Positions 33,245 to 45,256 are shown, numbered from the stretch's first letter. The stretch is 64,000 nucleotides of DNA from Tolypeutes matacus (GCA_026826555.1 JAKSZT010004976.1:8407658-8471657), one strand, 5' to 3'. Notes: generated by a model not told the origin, from the letters alone. Program-made: numbers and translations.

Positions 33245-34282
33245 CAGGTTTGCCTTAAATCATGGAAAGAGCAAGCATCTTCTGGCTGCTGTTGGTGCCG
33301 AGTGCAGATCCCTGGGAATCCCTTTTACGGCCGGGCCTAGCTGCTGCAGGTGCCGTTGCTAACAGCTCACACCTGCCGACTTTCTCCATTGCTTGCCCTT
33401 GGGTGGTTAGAGCTGCCCACAGTTTACACCCACAGCCCCCTTCCCTTCCACACACCCACATGCACATTGAGGTAGACTCAGCCCATGGTCCACAGGTAAG
33501 TGGGAGGAGAGCCCAGCTCCCTTGCCTTAAGGCAGACGGATTAGCAATATTGCCCTTTAAATTTTACAGCTCCCCACCCCGCGCCCCCCCGCCCCCATCA
33601 GGCTAGGCTGGGACTTCATTTGAAATCATGTTGATGTTTGGCTTTTCCTTTGTCCCATGGAAACCTTCCACGTTTCTCCTGAAAGCACTCCCTCAACAAA
33701 TCCCTTGAGCACATTTTAAGCTCTACTTCTAGGGAACCGACTCAGGACTGCTTTGCAGCATCTGTCTTCTCCATCCTCCTTCCCCAAAGGCTCTTTAGAG
33801 TGGAGACTGTCCAGTTAGAAAAACATGTGACTGGACTAACAGAACACCCGAAAACAGTGGTTTGAACAAGTGTGTATGTGTTTGTGTTTTCTAAGCAAAC
33901 TTAGCTCTAACATACCAAGTCCCAGTTTAGTTGTAGGTTTCTAGGCAGAACTGGAGATAAACGAAATTACTCTTAACCATCCCACTTAGTCTCCAGGACC
34001 CTTCTGTCCAGTCGTTTCCTCCTTCTAGTTACTTTTCTCCACATGACTTCTGGATGCTCATTCCAGTCATTTTCAAACAGTACACTTGAGAATTTTCAGA
34101 TTCAAAGACTAAAGTAATATTTTCTGCAAAATAAAAAAATTTAAATCCTGAGGTTTTTTAAATCACTGGGCAAATTAATAACCAGGCAGTTATTGATTCT
34201 AGAGGGCCTGCCCCAGGCTCTGAATTAGATGTGGGGGTTTAAAATATGAATAATGTATTGGCCTTTCTTTTAAAGACTCCGC
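33245..34282. other. Intergenic DNA, nothing recognised
   Basis: Includes a C-rich run at 33570-33597. No homologous coding frame and no recognised repeat. Confidence 0.5.
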
Positions 34283-34515
34283 ATGTACATGTATTATATC
34301 ATTTTACACTCTTTATTGTAATTGTCAGTTTGCCTGTTTATTTGTCCACAACATTGGAAGCTTCTTGAGGTCAGGGGCTGGGTTTTATCTCTGTGCTCCC
34401 ATAACTAGCACAGTGACTGGAACATACCATACGTGTTTGTGGAAAACAGAGTGGCCCAGAGGGATGATGTGAGAATGAGGACAAAAAGACAGACAGGAGG
34501 GTGGGGTATCTTAAA
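34283..34515 (+). repeat. L2-like segment, source-like partner of 32041-32285
   Basis: 'gaagcttcttgaggtcaggggctgggttttatctctgtgctcccataac' resembles an L2 3' end. Unlike its partner it is not set into L1 text, so it is the likelier donor. Confidence 0.65.
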
Positions 34516-34539
34516 GATGGTGGCCAAGTGTTCCACAGT

Positions 34540-34972
34540 TTTCTCTTCTGAGAAAACTCCCCTAAATCTGAACTGACTTTTTGATTTGCCTTGGCCAATC
34601 AAATGCAGCAGAGGTGATGGTGTGCTCATTCCAGGTGAGTATCTTCAGAAGGCCCTGGGGGAAGCCAGCCCCCTGAGATTCCCAGCTGTGAAGAAATCCA
34701 AGATGACCACAGGAGAGGCCTTGTGGAGAGGAGCTGAGGAACCCAGAACGAGGCCCAGACATATGAACCTAGCTGAATTGTTCCAGCCAGACCTCAGCTA
34801 TCTGGGCCATTGGCATTGAAGCCCCACATCATGAACAGAGACAAGCTCTTCCCACTGTGCCCCGATCGAGGCAATGACCCACAAAATCCATGCTCAAAGA
34901 AGACATTGTTTTAAGCCACTCTGTTTTGGGATGGTCCATTACACAGCAGTAGATAATCTGAAACAGGAGGTA
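34540..34972 (+). mobile_element. MLT1-type MaLR LTR
   Basis: 'gatttgccttggccaatcaaatgcagcagaggtgatgg' and 'tgttttaagccactctgttttgggatggtccattacacagcag' are MLT1 text. Confidence 0.82.
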
Positions 34973-35625
34973 TTTCACCATCAAAAGGACTATTTATTGT
35001 TTCATCACTCCCAGTAGGTTTTGTTCTTTTTAAGAGATGCCTGTAGGAAACAGCAATTCTTAATGCAAAATAAAAGTTGTAATTGTGGAGATATTTTGGG
35101 GCAGAGAAAATATTTTCTTAAACACTCCTCGTATCCTACCAAGGGTAAGGCATGCCTTTGCTGATTATGTTGGATATCTTGATCAGGGCTAGGAGGGATG
35201 CTGCAGAGTCCAGTGCTTATGTTGAAACTCATCTATCTACTGCAGTCAGGGAGCTAAGTTAACTGGATGAAGTGGGTCTGTCATGGGACACATAATGATG
35301 ACAATTGATGGACTGGGAGCCACCAGCACTCAACTCCAGCCCAGTGATGGTCATGTGGGAATGTTGCCAGATCTTCCTTTTATTTTTCTAGAAGCAAATA
35401 CCCAGATTTTTATATGAAATTTCCAAATTTTATATCTGGACAGTTGGGCTACCAATTTGAGCTCCCTGGTCTGTGAGCTCAGAGCACTTGACGAGGCATC
35501 ATATTTCTCATAAATTACAAGTTTGTCTTTCCAGGTATCCTGTGACTTTTGAGAGTGAAAGTTGGTCTGACTATGTGCTTTCAAGCAAAGTCATGAAGTT
35601 ATACTTACTGGGTCATACTCAGTGC
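34973..35625. other. Intergenic DNA, nothing recognised
   Basis: No gene-like frame or clear repeat. Confidence 0.5.
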
Positions 35626-36190
35626 TTGAAGTTTTAAGTGTTGGTTGGGATTTGGAGCAACCAGAATTTTCATGTACTGCTAATGGGTGCATGATTTATT
35701 ACAACCACTTTGGAGAACAGTTTGTCAATAACTACTGAGGCTGAACACACACCTACCCTATCCCTATGACCCAACAATGCCATTCCAAGGTCAATAACCA
35801 AGATAAATGCAAATATGAGTATACTAACCCACATGAATTAAAATGTTCACTATTAGGGATAGTCAAATACCAGGAAAAAAACTAAATGTCCATCTGTGAT
35901 AGACATAGATGAGCAATGAATTCATAGCAATGAAAAAAACAATAGAAATGATTTACATGTTTGCCACATGCAACAATATAGATAAATCTCACATGCAAAA
36001 ATATGCTGAGTAAAAGAATCTGACATAGACAAGCTGATACCCTAAGATATATGGTGAGAATTTCAGGTCTTCCACATCTCCATCACATCTAAAATATAAG
36101 CTTCAAAAATAGGCAGAACTAATCTGTGGAAATAGAAGGTGCGACAATAGTTACCCTAGCAAGGAGACTGTGAATAAATAGGATGAGACA

Positions 36191-36708
36191 TGTGATGGTT
36201 TCAGAGCTGTAGGTATCCCAGAAAAGCACGTTCTTTTTTTTTTTTTTTTTTTTTTTGAAAAGCACGTTCTTAAACTTAATCCATTCCTGTGGGAGTGAGC
36301 CCATTGTAAGTAGGACCATTTAATGAGGCTACTTCAGTTAAGATGAGGTGCACCTCAATCAGGAGGGGTCGTAACCCTATTACTGGCGGTCTTTATAAGA
36401 GGAATGAAATTCAGACATAGAGAGAAAAGCCACAGAGGGAGCAGCCAGAAGCTGAACATCAACGGAATCTGGAAGAGAAGCAAGAGGCCAGGAGACGCCA
36501 CCATGCGCCTTGTCATGTGACAAGCCAAGGACCAAGGATCACGACAGCCAGCCCCAGAGTGCCACCATCTTCAGAGAGAAAGCATCACCCTGATGATGGC
36601 TTGATTTCAACTTCTATCTTAACCTCAAAACGGTGAGCTAATAAGTTACCATTGCTGAAGCCAGCCCATTGCATGGTTTTTGCTTGAGCAGCCAAAGACT
36701 CTAAAACA
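36191..36708 (+). mobile_element. Solo LTR, MaLR-like subfamily C, with poly(T) insertion
   Basis: From TGTGATGGTTTCAGAGCTG to GACTCTAAAACA, closely resembling 61764-62227. I could not find a matching 5-base duplication. It is interrupted by a T run at 36236-36256. Confidence 0.75.
36236..36256 (-). mobile_element. Tail-only insertion, 21 T
   Basis: A pure T run between perfect 15-base direct repeats gaaaagcacgttctt at 36221-36235 and 36257-36271. Confidence 0.85.
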
Positions 36709-36912
36709 GGGCCCACAGAGACTTCGGGGGTCCTGGCCATATTCTATTTCTTTTCTGTGGGCTGGTCACACGAGTGTGTTCATGTTGTGAAAATTCACAG
36801 AGCTATATACCTTTGATTTACGCACTTCTCTGTATTTATGTTGGTATTCGTTTTCTAGGGCTGCTGTAACAAATTACCACTAACTTGGTGGCTTCAAACA
36901 GAAATTTTCTGC

Positions 36913-37383
36913 CCCATGGGATCTAAACCCCCTCTCAATCAAAAGCAGACCAGGCATCACCACTCCCATATCCTCAAGACTGTGGGAGGAACAAACACAA
37001 GGGGGGATTGCAACTACGTACTAAAGTAGACTTAGTATTATTCTAGTAATGGAAGAACTTTTAACACTGATATAAAGATGGTGGTCACCAGAGGTTCTGA
37101 GGGGAGGGAGAGGGAAGAATAGGTATAACATGGGGCATTTTCGGGAAACTGGAATTGTCTTGCATGACATTGCAATGATGGATACAGGCCGTTATACATT
37201 TTGTCAAAACCTATAAAATTGTGCGGTGCAAAGTGTAAACTATAACGTAAATATAGACTATGCTTAGTAGCAATGCTTCGATATGTGTTCATCAATTGTA
37301 ACAAACGTACCACACTAATGAAAGATGTTAATAGGAGAAGGTGTGGGAGGGGGAGGGGTAGGGTATATGGACATCCCCTCTAT
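36913..37383 (+). mobile_element. L1-like non-coding 3' end (xenarthran type)
   Basis: 'ccatgggatctaaaccccctctcaatc', 'accacactaatgaaagatgttaatag', 'gggtatatggacatcccctc'. It aligns by eye with 9236-9730 of retroposon copy A and with 63605-63760. Confidence 0.65.
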
Positions 37384-37414
37384 TTTTTTTTTTTTTTTTT
37401 TTTTAAGATTTAGC

Positions 37415-40282
37415 TAGACCAACAAAGGAAAAAAGAGAGAAGATGCAAATAAATACAATTAGAAATGAAAGGGGGAAAGTTACAAATGACCTCACAGAAA
37501 TAAAAAGAATCATAAGAGGAAATTATGAGAAACTATATGCCAACAAACTAGACAACCTAGATGAAATGGACAAATTTCTAGAAACGCACACCCAATCTAC
37601 ACTGATGCTACAAGAACTTAACAAACCAATCACAATTAAGGAGATTGAATCCGTCATCAAAAATCTCCCAGCAAGGAAAAGTCCAGGACCAGATGGCTTC
37701 ACAGGTGAGTTCTACCAGGCATTTCTAAAAGAATTAACACCAATCCTGTTTAAACTCTTCCAAAAAATTGAAGAGGAGGGAAAATTACCCAACACATTTT
37801 ATGAAGCCAACATCACCCTAATACCAAAGCCAGATAAAGATTCCACAAGAAAAGAAAATGACAGACCAATCTCTCTCATGGACATAGATGCAAAAATTCT
37901 CAACAAAATACTTGCAAATTGAATCCAACAGCATATCAAAAGACTTATACATCATGACCAAGTGGGATTTATTCCTGGTATGCAAGGCTAGTTCAACATA
38001 AGAAAATCAATCAATGTAATACACCACATTAACAAATTGAAGGAAAAAAACCACATGATCATCTCAATAGATGCAGAAAAGGCATTCGACAAAATCCAAC
38101 ATCCTTTTTTGATAAAAATACTTCAAAAGATAGGAATAAAAGGAAAATTCCTCAATATGATAAAAGGCATATAAGAAAAACCCACAGCCAACATCATACT
38201 CAATGGGGAAAGGTTGAAAGCTCTCCCCCTAAGATCAGGAACAAGACAAGGATTCCCACTGTCACCACTGTTATTCAACATTGTACTAGAAGTTCTAGCG
38301 AGGGCAATTAGACAAGACAAAAAAATTAAAGGCGTCCAAATAGGAAAAGAGAAAGTAAAACTCTCACTGTTTGCAGATGACATGATCCTGTACTTAGAAA
38401 ATCCTGAAGTATCCACAACAAAGCTACTTGAACTAATAAATGAGTTCAGCAAAGTGGCAGGATACAAGATCAACATGCAAAAATCAGTAATGTTTTTGTA
38501 CACTAGTAGTGAACAACCTGAGGAGGAAATCAGGGGGAAAATTCCATTTTCAATAGCAACAAAAAAACTCAAATACCAAGGAGTTAATTTAACCAAAGTA
38601 CAGAGCCTATATGCAGAAAACTACAAAACAATGCTAAAACAAATTTAAAAAGACCTAAACAAATGAAAAGATATTCCGTGTTCATGGATTGGAAGAATAA
38701 ATATCATGAAGATGTCAATCTTACCCAAACTGATTTATAGATTCAATGCAATACCAATCAAAATCCCAACAGCTTACTTTACAGAATTAGAGAAGGCAAT
38801 GACCAAATTCATCTGGAAGGGAAAGTGCACCCAAATAGCCAAAAGCATTCTAAAAAAGAAGAGCAATGTGGGAGGAATTTCACTGCCTGACCTTGAAACA
38901 TATTACAACGCTACAGTGGTCAAAACAGCATGGTACTGGCGTAAAGATAGACACATAGATCAGTGGAATAGAATTGAGAACCCAGAAATGAACCCTCACC
39001 TATACAGCCAACAGGTTTTTGACAAATCTACCAAGCCCACACTAAATGGAAAAAGTCTCTTCAACAAATGGTGTTGGGAGAACTGGATATCTATAACCAA
39101 AAGAATGACAGAGGACCCCTATCTCACCCCCTATATAAGAATCAATTCAAAATGGATCAAAGATCTAAATATAAAAGCCAGGACCATAAAACTACTAGAA
39201 GAAAATGTAGGGAAACATCTTCAAGACCTTGTAGTAGGTGGTGGTTTCTTAGACCTTACACCCAAAGCATGTACAGCAAAAGAAAAAAATAGACAGATGG
39301 GACCTCCTCAAAATTAAACACTTTTGCACCTCACAGGACTTTGTCAGAAGGGTGAAAAGGCAGCCAACTCAATGGGAAAACATATTTGGAAATCACTTAT
39401 CTGGTAAGGGTTTAATATTCAGGATATATAAAGAGGAGTTAAAAAAAAAAAAAAGAGAGAGAGAGAGAGATTATAACTCAACAATAAAAAGACAAACGAC
39501 CCAATTAAAAAATGGGCCAAAGACTTGAATAGACATTTCTCCAAAGAAGAAATACAAATGGTAAAAAAACCACATGAAGAAATGCTCAACATCACTCATG
39601 ATTAGAGAAATACAAATCAAAACTACAATGAGATATCATTTCACACCTATCAGAATGGCCACTATTAAAAAGACAGAGAACTACAAGTGTTGGAGAGGAT
39701 GTGGAGAGATAGGAACACTTATTCACTGTTGGTGGGAATGCAGAATGGTACAACCACTATGGAGGACTGTTTGGCAGTTCCTAAAGAAGTTGAATATAGA
39801 CTTGCCACGTGACCCGGCAATACCTCTACTGGGTATATACCTAGAAGAACTGAGAGCAGTGACACGAACAGACATCTGCACACCAATGTTCATAGCAACA
39901 TTATTTATTCACCATTGCCAAAAGTTGGAAACAACCCAGGTGCCCATCAACAGACAAATGGATAAACTGTGATCTATTCACACGATGGAATATTATGCAG
40001 CTGTAAGACAAGTGAAGTTGTAAAGCATATGACAACATGGATGAACCTGGAGGACATTATGTTGAGTGAAGCAAGCCAGACACAAAAAGACAAATATCGT
40101 ATGAATGTGTTACTGTGAACCAAATATATTGTGTAACATATTGCTTGACTCAAAAAAAATTTTATATGTATCCATTACATTTAATTGAGAAATGTATATA
40201 TTTATTCATCTGTGTTTACTTTTTAATTTTTGTTTATATTTTCAATTATTAAATGTACAAAATAAAGTAAAAAAAAAAAAAA
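37415..40282 (+). mobile_element. LINE-1, 5'-truncated
   Basis: It starts in ORF2 just upstream of the reverse transcriptase core, has a short 3' UTR ('gtatccattacatttaattgag', AATAAA at 40261) and a poly(A). The 10-base duplication aagatttagc lies at 37405-37414 and 40283-40292. The same 3' UTR ends the copy at 53412. Confidence 0.92.
37443..39972 (+). pseudogene. LINE-1 ORF2 (reverse transcriptase part), decayed
   Basis: One reading frame shows the L1 ORF2 protein from before the RT core: KSPGPDGF near 37680, the FADD catalytic motif near 38370-38381, and the region beyond. In-frame stops lie at 37920, 37989, 38172, 38646 and 38664, and a frameshift in an A run near 39285 ends the frame at 39317. 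The C-terminal part reappears in another frame (39574-39972) with the Cys/His-rich C-terminal motif at about 39688-39741. The endonuclease domain is absent because of 5' truncation. ORF2p in active elements nicks DNA and reverse-transcribes L1 and SINE RNA; this copy cannot do so. The frame is otherwise well preserved, so the insertion is fairly young. Confidence 0.92.
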
Positions 40283-41075
40283 AAGATTTAGCGTTCTTTT
40301 TTTTTTTAATTCCTCCCCGCCTTGCCACTTGCGCTTGCTGTCTGCTGTCTGTGTACATTCTCTGTGCGTTCTTCTGTGCCTGCTTGTCTCCCTTTATTGC
40401 ATTATCTTGCTGCGCCAGCTCTTGGCAGGAGTGGGTCGTCAGCTCTCCGGGGGTGCAAGTCAGCTTGCCTTTCACCAGGAGACCCCAGGAATCTAACTCG
40501 GGCCTCCCATATGGTAGACAGGAGCCCAATCGATTGAGCCACATCAGCTTCCTTCCTCACAGGGCCGCACTCCTTCCTTCCTCGCCTCTTCCAGCTTCTG
40601 GTGGCTTCTGGTGTTCCTTGACTTGTGGGCACATCACTCCCGAATCTGCCTCTGCCTTCACATGGTCTTCTCTGGGCCCCTATGTCCTCTCCTCTTCTCA
40701 GAGGACACCAGTCCTTGAGGCCCACCCTCAATCCAGGACAAGCTCATCTTGAGATCCTTAACTAATCATGTCTGCAAAGATCCTACTTCCAAATAAGGTC
40801 ATATTCTGAAGTTCCGGGTGGATGTGAATTTTTAGACCCACTAGAATAATGCATCACAATAAAAGTTTTTTAAAAGCAAAATCTTAAAATGTAGCCCTTG
40901 CTCCTTCAACCTGGGTCCTAACATGAAGACAACATCAACATGGAATAAGCCTCCAGCTTGTCTGGGATGGATGGGCATCATAAGAAAGAACTAAGTCTTT
41001 GTTTTCTTAAGTCACTAGAAAATTTGGGAAGTCCTCCCAAATATATTCTCTGTCTTCCCTGGATATGTGGCCACC

Positions 41076-41515
41076 TGTGATGGTTAGTCTAATGTATCAA
41101 ATCAGCCAGGTAATGGTGCCCAGTTGTGTAGTCAAGCAAGCAATGGGATAATCGTAATACAATGGCACTTCATGGACTTTAATCATCAGTGAGTTGATTG
41201 CATATATGGCTGATTATATCTACAATCAACTGAGGAGGTTGCCATCAGCAATGAGTATCATCCAATCAGTTGAAGGCCTTAAAATATGAAGTGACTTCAG
41301 CATTCAGAGAGAGAATCCCCATCTCTACTTCAGACAACCAGTGTCTCCTGGGAAATTCAACAAGGACCTTCATCTGAGCCCCTGGCTTGCAGCCTGCCCT
41401 ATGGAATTTGGACTTGTGCATCCTCATGGTTGCATGGTACAATTTTGTAAAATCTCATACTGTTTACAGATATCTCCTGTAGGTTCTGTTTCCCTAGAGA
41501 ACCCGGACTAATACA
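41076..41515 (+). mobile_element. Solo LTR-like element, subfamily D
   Basis: 440 bases from TGTGATGGTTAGTC to CGGACTAATACA, closely related to 25021-25464. Flanking pentamers do not match, so the duplication is lost or the ends are shifted. Confidence 0.78.
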
Positions 41516-42104
41516 TTGCCTAACTAGAAACATTTCCCAGCCTCGAATATTGGGCTAATGGGAAGTAGGCAGAAGTGAATGACTTGAGCAACTTCCTGGT
41601 TTTCTTCAACTTCCCAACAAACCACTTGCTATGGACTTTTGCTTTTACCCTTTCTCAAGCACTGGAATGTAGACAATGGTGGGGACCCACCTTTGACTGT
41701 GCAGACAAGAATGACATCCAAGGGGACAGCAGAGCTACAAAATGGAAAGAAATCCGGTCTCCAAACAACCAAGTAATTCAGAACTGCCTGGTCATCCTGG
41801 ATTAGCTAGAATATTGACATGAGAGAAATGATGTCTTTCTGATTTCAGCTGCTACATTTTGGGGCCTCTTTGTTATAGCAGCAAAGCCTTTCCTCACACA
41901 CACTTTCCTAGTGCAGCTGGAACCTAGCAGCAGCAGGGACCTAGCAGCTCATGGGCTGCAGCTATGAAATAGCCTAATGGGCTGAAGTCACAATTGTCAC
42001 ATAGTCTAGAGCTTCAGTGGCCTTAACTGTAAAACGGAGTTGGGAAGAAAGGCATTATTTTAAGAATTGATACAGTGAGGGCTGGAAGGGCAGATCTCAA
42101 AGTG
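41516..42104. other. Intergenic DNA, nothing recognised
   Basis: No gene-like frame or clear repeat. Confidence 0.5.
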
Positions 42105-42245
42105 TGCTCCGGGAAACAGCAGTATCAGTCTCATCAGGCAGTTGTTGGAAATGCAAACTCTTGGGGTGAGACTGGAGCTCAGCAATGTGTGTGTTAAGCC
42201 CTCCAGGGGATTCGAATGCATGCTCAAATTTGAGAACAGTGGCTA
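42105..42245 (+). mobile_element. hAT-Charlie-type MER remnant
   Basis: 'aacagcagtatcagtctcatcaggcag', 'ttggaaatgcaaactcttgggg', 'agccctccaggggattcgaatgc' and 'tttgagaacagtgg' follow a common MER-type consensus. Compare 48088-48865. Confidence 0.65.
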
Positions 42246-45090
42246 AGAGGCATCAGCAACTTCTGAACAGGGACAGAGAGTAAATATTTTAGGCTCTGCT
42301 GATCTTAGAGTTTCTCAGTTCTGCCACTGGAGTGCAATAATAGTCACAGATAACATGGAAACGAATGGGCATGTCCAGATTTGGCCTCAGGTGGTAAAGT
42401 AGGAAGGGGAGACAACTCAGTGCAGTGGAGGACCAATGGAAAATTACCATCAGACAGTCCTTAACTGCTGTGGAGAAGCACCCGCCCAAGGCCTGGTGCT
42501 CCCAGATACCAGGTGATGGGAGGCCCACCCATCACCTGACCAACACAGGCTTCGCAGACCCCGCCCCTGGACAGGTCCTACTAAATTGCAGTTTTTAATC
42601 CCTCTTTTGCAAAAGGCAGAACCAATGAGGATGTTGGAACTTACATGTCCTCATTTACATGGAGGGGGAAGGAGGCGGGAGCCCAACCTTAATAAAGCAG
42701 CACCCCCAGCCCCAGCAGGCGCGACTCACACGAGCCCACACTCCCATTTTAGTGTGTACCTTCGCTCTGCATTAAATTCCCTTGCTATTATCTGACTAGT
42801 CCTTGAATTCTTTCTCATGACTGTCAAGAACCCTCCTATCCTAGGTTGAGGTCTTTCTCCAAGCCCTTCCAGGGCCTCTCCGACATCAGTGGGTCTTAGA
42901 GAATCTGGTGAATGTTTCGAGTATGAGACAATTGCCAAGTGAAAGAATTTTCTCATTTTTCAGAAAGACAATGTCACCTGAGTCTCTTCCTTCCTTCTAG
43001 TCAATCTTAAAGTCTACCCTCGTCTCACCCTCGCTCCCGGTTCTGAGTCCTTTACCCTTTGGGGTTGAGCCCCTCCTTCCAGCTTCCTGGAGCTTTCAAG
43101 CTCTCCCTGACTCTTACCCCAACCCCTTGCAAAACTTGCTATCTGTGAAATTCTTTAATAGATAAATACACTTGCTTAGGTGTTAAAGTCTGAAAACAGC
43201 TGAAAGGGCCACCTCTCCCAGGGCTTTGCATTTTAATTCTGGACAATATTTGATGGGGGAGGAGTGTGCCCCAAAATTGGCATGGGCCAATCCATGCATA
43301 GCGGTTTGCCCACAAGTAGGGGAAAGCTGCCTGTTCCACTGAAGTCGCCTATGGGCAGCTGACCGCCTCTACTTTCGTGTAAATCCTGATTTGTCTGTTT
43401 GAGGCTCAGATTTGTCCAGAAGAAAACCAGGGACCAGCCACCTTTTGACCCTCCCTGGGTTTGGATAGAGGAGTGTTGGTGGGGCACTGTTGGCAAGTAC
43501 CCCAGCTGACCGCCTTTGCCAACCCTCTGTCCCCCAAGCCTGCCCACCCGGACTGGGGGTGCCTGGCCCCTCGGGAACCAGAGAAGCCCAATTGGGTTTT
43601 CCCTCTTGCATAAGCAGAGAACACCTCCCACCCACGCCCCACTGTATGCACCTGCTTTGGCACAGAGCCAAGGCAGTCAACCCTCTTTCCTGCTCAGAAG
43701 GAGACTCAGGGGAGGGGCCCTTTCCCTCTCCCAACTTGTATCCATTAGGAATCTTAGTTGCAATCTAAACTGGGCTTACATTAAATCGAGAATTTCTTGG
43801 CGCACTTAAATGAAAAATCTAGGGATAATTCGGGCTTGAGGCACAGCTTGATTCAGGGGTCCAAATACCACCACAGAACCTGGTTTCCCACTCATCAGTT
43901 TGAGGCCTTCAATGTTGGCTCCATTTTTCAGACAGGCTGGCAAGATGGCAGCAGCAAATCCAGCCTACATCCTGCCAGGCTCCCAGTCAATGAGCAGAGG
44001 CAGCGGCTTCTCTGCTTCTCTCCCAGTAAAACTCTTACCACATCTCATTGGCCCTGAATGGATCACATGCTGCCCTCGAGCCAATCCTTTTGACCAGGGA
44101 ATAAGCAATGCTGATTGGCTAGATCTGACCCACGTGCCCTATTCCCTACCCGCCAAGCCAAGATGGAGCTGCTATGGAAGTACTTAGTCTTAGAGCAAAG
44201 TGAGGAAGAGAGAGGGAAGGGTGTTTCTAGGAGACCAAAACCCCAACTTTGTTACTGGGAGAGCAAGACTGGGGGTATCTTAGTGTGCATTTCCTCAGAC
44301 ACCCACCCTAAGTAAAATATTCAAATGAAAGTTGTTTATTGAGGATGTGAGCTCAGTGGAGTTGAGAAGCAAGATAAGGAGGGGAAGAGAGAGAGAGAAA
44401 AAAGGATGTTACCAAGCAAGTTTCTTCTGTGGGCAACTGGAGCCTAAACCCACTGGGGCACTCTGGGAGTCAGAGTAGAGCATGCCTGAATTATCCCAAC
44501 AGAGGGGCCACCAACTCCTCATCTATCATTGCTTTAGGGCTACTTCCAGGGCCATTGATTCTCCAGAGCTTTGGGCTTCCAACACACTTCAGCCAAGCCT
44601 GCTCCTGTGGCCAGAAAATAAACGCCCTCAGGCAGAAACCTTGTGGGTGTTCATAGTAAGCAACCCTCAATGCGCAGAGGCAAATGCCTGGGGTGGGGGT
44701 GGGGGTGGGGGCTGTGGCAGGGTCTGCTACTGGGTGCTGGGACACCCAAAGTCCTCTACTCTCCCCCCACCTCACGGGTCCTTTCCCACAGCAGGGGCTG
44801 GGGCCTTCTCTCACCCATCTATGCAAGCCATCATTCACCCTTGTGAGAAATGAAAGAGAACGTCAAGTCTTCAACACAGAAGTTGGACTCAGAGCTCTCC
44901 TTCATGCTAAACATACCTTATTTCACAGGTATTGCCCCGGCAAATGTAAACATGTCTAAATATGACAATTTAGAATCTTTCCATCCCCTGCTTCTCCAAT
45001 TATCTCATTTTTTAAATTCTTCTGTTAATTTTCTTGGTAAGTTTAGAAGAGGACTTATACATCTTTTTCTTCATTCAGTGACTATGATGT
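42246..45090. other. GC-richer intergenic block, largely unexplained
   Basis: Several long open frames on both strands here look like composition effects; none has recognisable homology. 42560-42830 resembles a retroviral LTR 3' part ('ccttaataaagcagc', then 'ctgcattaaattcccttgc'), but ends and flanking repeats are not clear. 43800-44160 carries text ('tctcattggccctgaatggatcacatgc', 'aatgctgattggct') of an old repeat that I cannot name. Confidence 0.4.
44690..44712 (+). repeat. (GGGGGT)n G-rich repeat
   Basis: Four G runs of four to five bases separated by single T residues fit a G-quadruplex motif. Confidence 0.75.
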
Positions 45091-45091
45091 T

Positions 45092-45193
45092 TGGTTTTTT
45101 TGTTTGTTAGTTTTTTAGGAGGTACCGGGTATTGTACCCTGTACCTCACACATGGGAAGCAGGTGCTCAACCACTGAGCTACACCCACTCACC
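45092..45193 (-). mobile_element. DAS-type SINE, short form
   Basis: T-rich left end, then 'ggaggtaccgggtattgtaccctgtacc...caaccactgagctacaccc'. Confidence 0.85.
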
Positions 45194-45250
45194 TGGGTTT
45201 ATTTTTAATTATTTTACTGTGATCTGTTTGCTTTCTTCTTGGTGTCTGGT

Positions 45251-45256
<6 letters not shown>

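Larger units (their letters stand above)
35630..36840 (+). mobile_element. Old L1 3' portion split by an LTR
   Basis: 35630-36190 ('gttgggatttggagcaaccagaattttcatgtactgct', 'gacccaacaatgccattcc') and 36709-36840 ('ggtcacacgagtgtgttcatgttgtgaaaattca') are one L1 interrupted by the LTR at 36191. Confidence 0.82.
37384..40553 (-). mobile_element. DAS-type SINE split by LINE-1
   Basis: The T-rich tail (37384-37414) and the body and head (40293-40553, ending 'gattgagccacatcagcttcc') belong to one reverse SINE. The LINE-1 at 37415-40282 landed in its tail. Confidence 0.85.
36845..40850 (-). mobile_element. MLT1-type LTR split by a 3.6 kb nest
   Basis: 36845-36912 ('attcgttttctagggctgctgtaacaaattaccac') and 40556-40850 ('cacagggccgcactccttcc', 'cagaggacaccag', 'atgtctgcaaagatcc') are the two halves of one reverse MLT1. 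Between them lie an L1-like 3' end, a SINE and a LINE-1. Confidence 0.82.

Noticed and set aside
37443..39317. Functional reverse transcriptase gene
   Set aside because: It is LINE-1 ORF2 with at least five in-frame stops, a frameshift and no endonuclease domain.
43233..43768. Set of long frames on both strands at 43.2-43.8 kb as a possible gene
   Set aside because: Frames are open on several strands at once, with proline/glycine-rich translations and no recognisable domain, splice structure or promoter.
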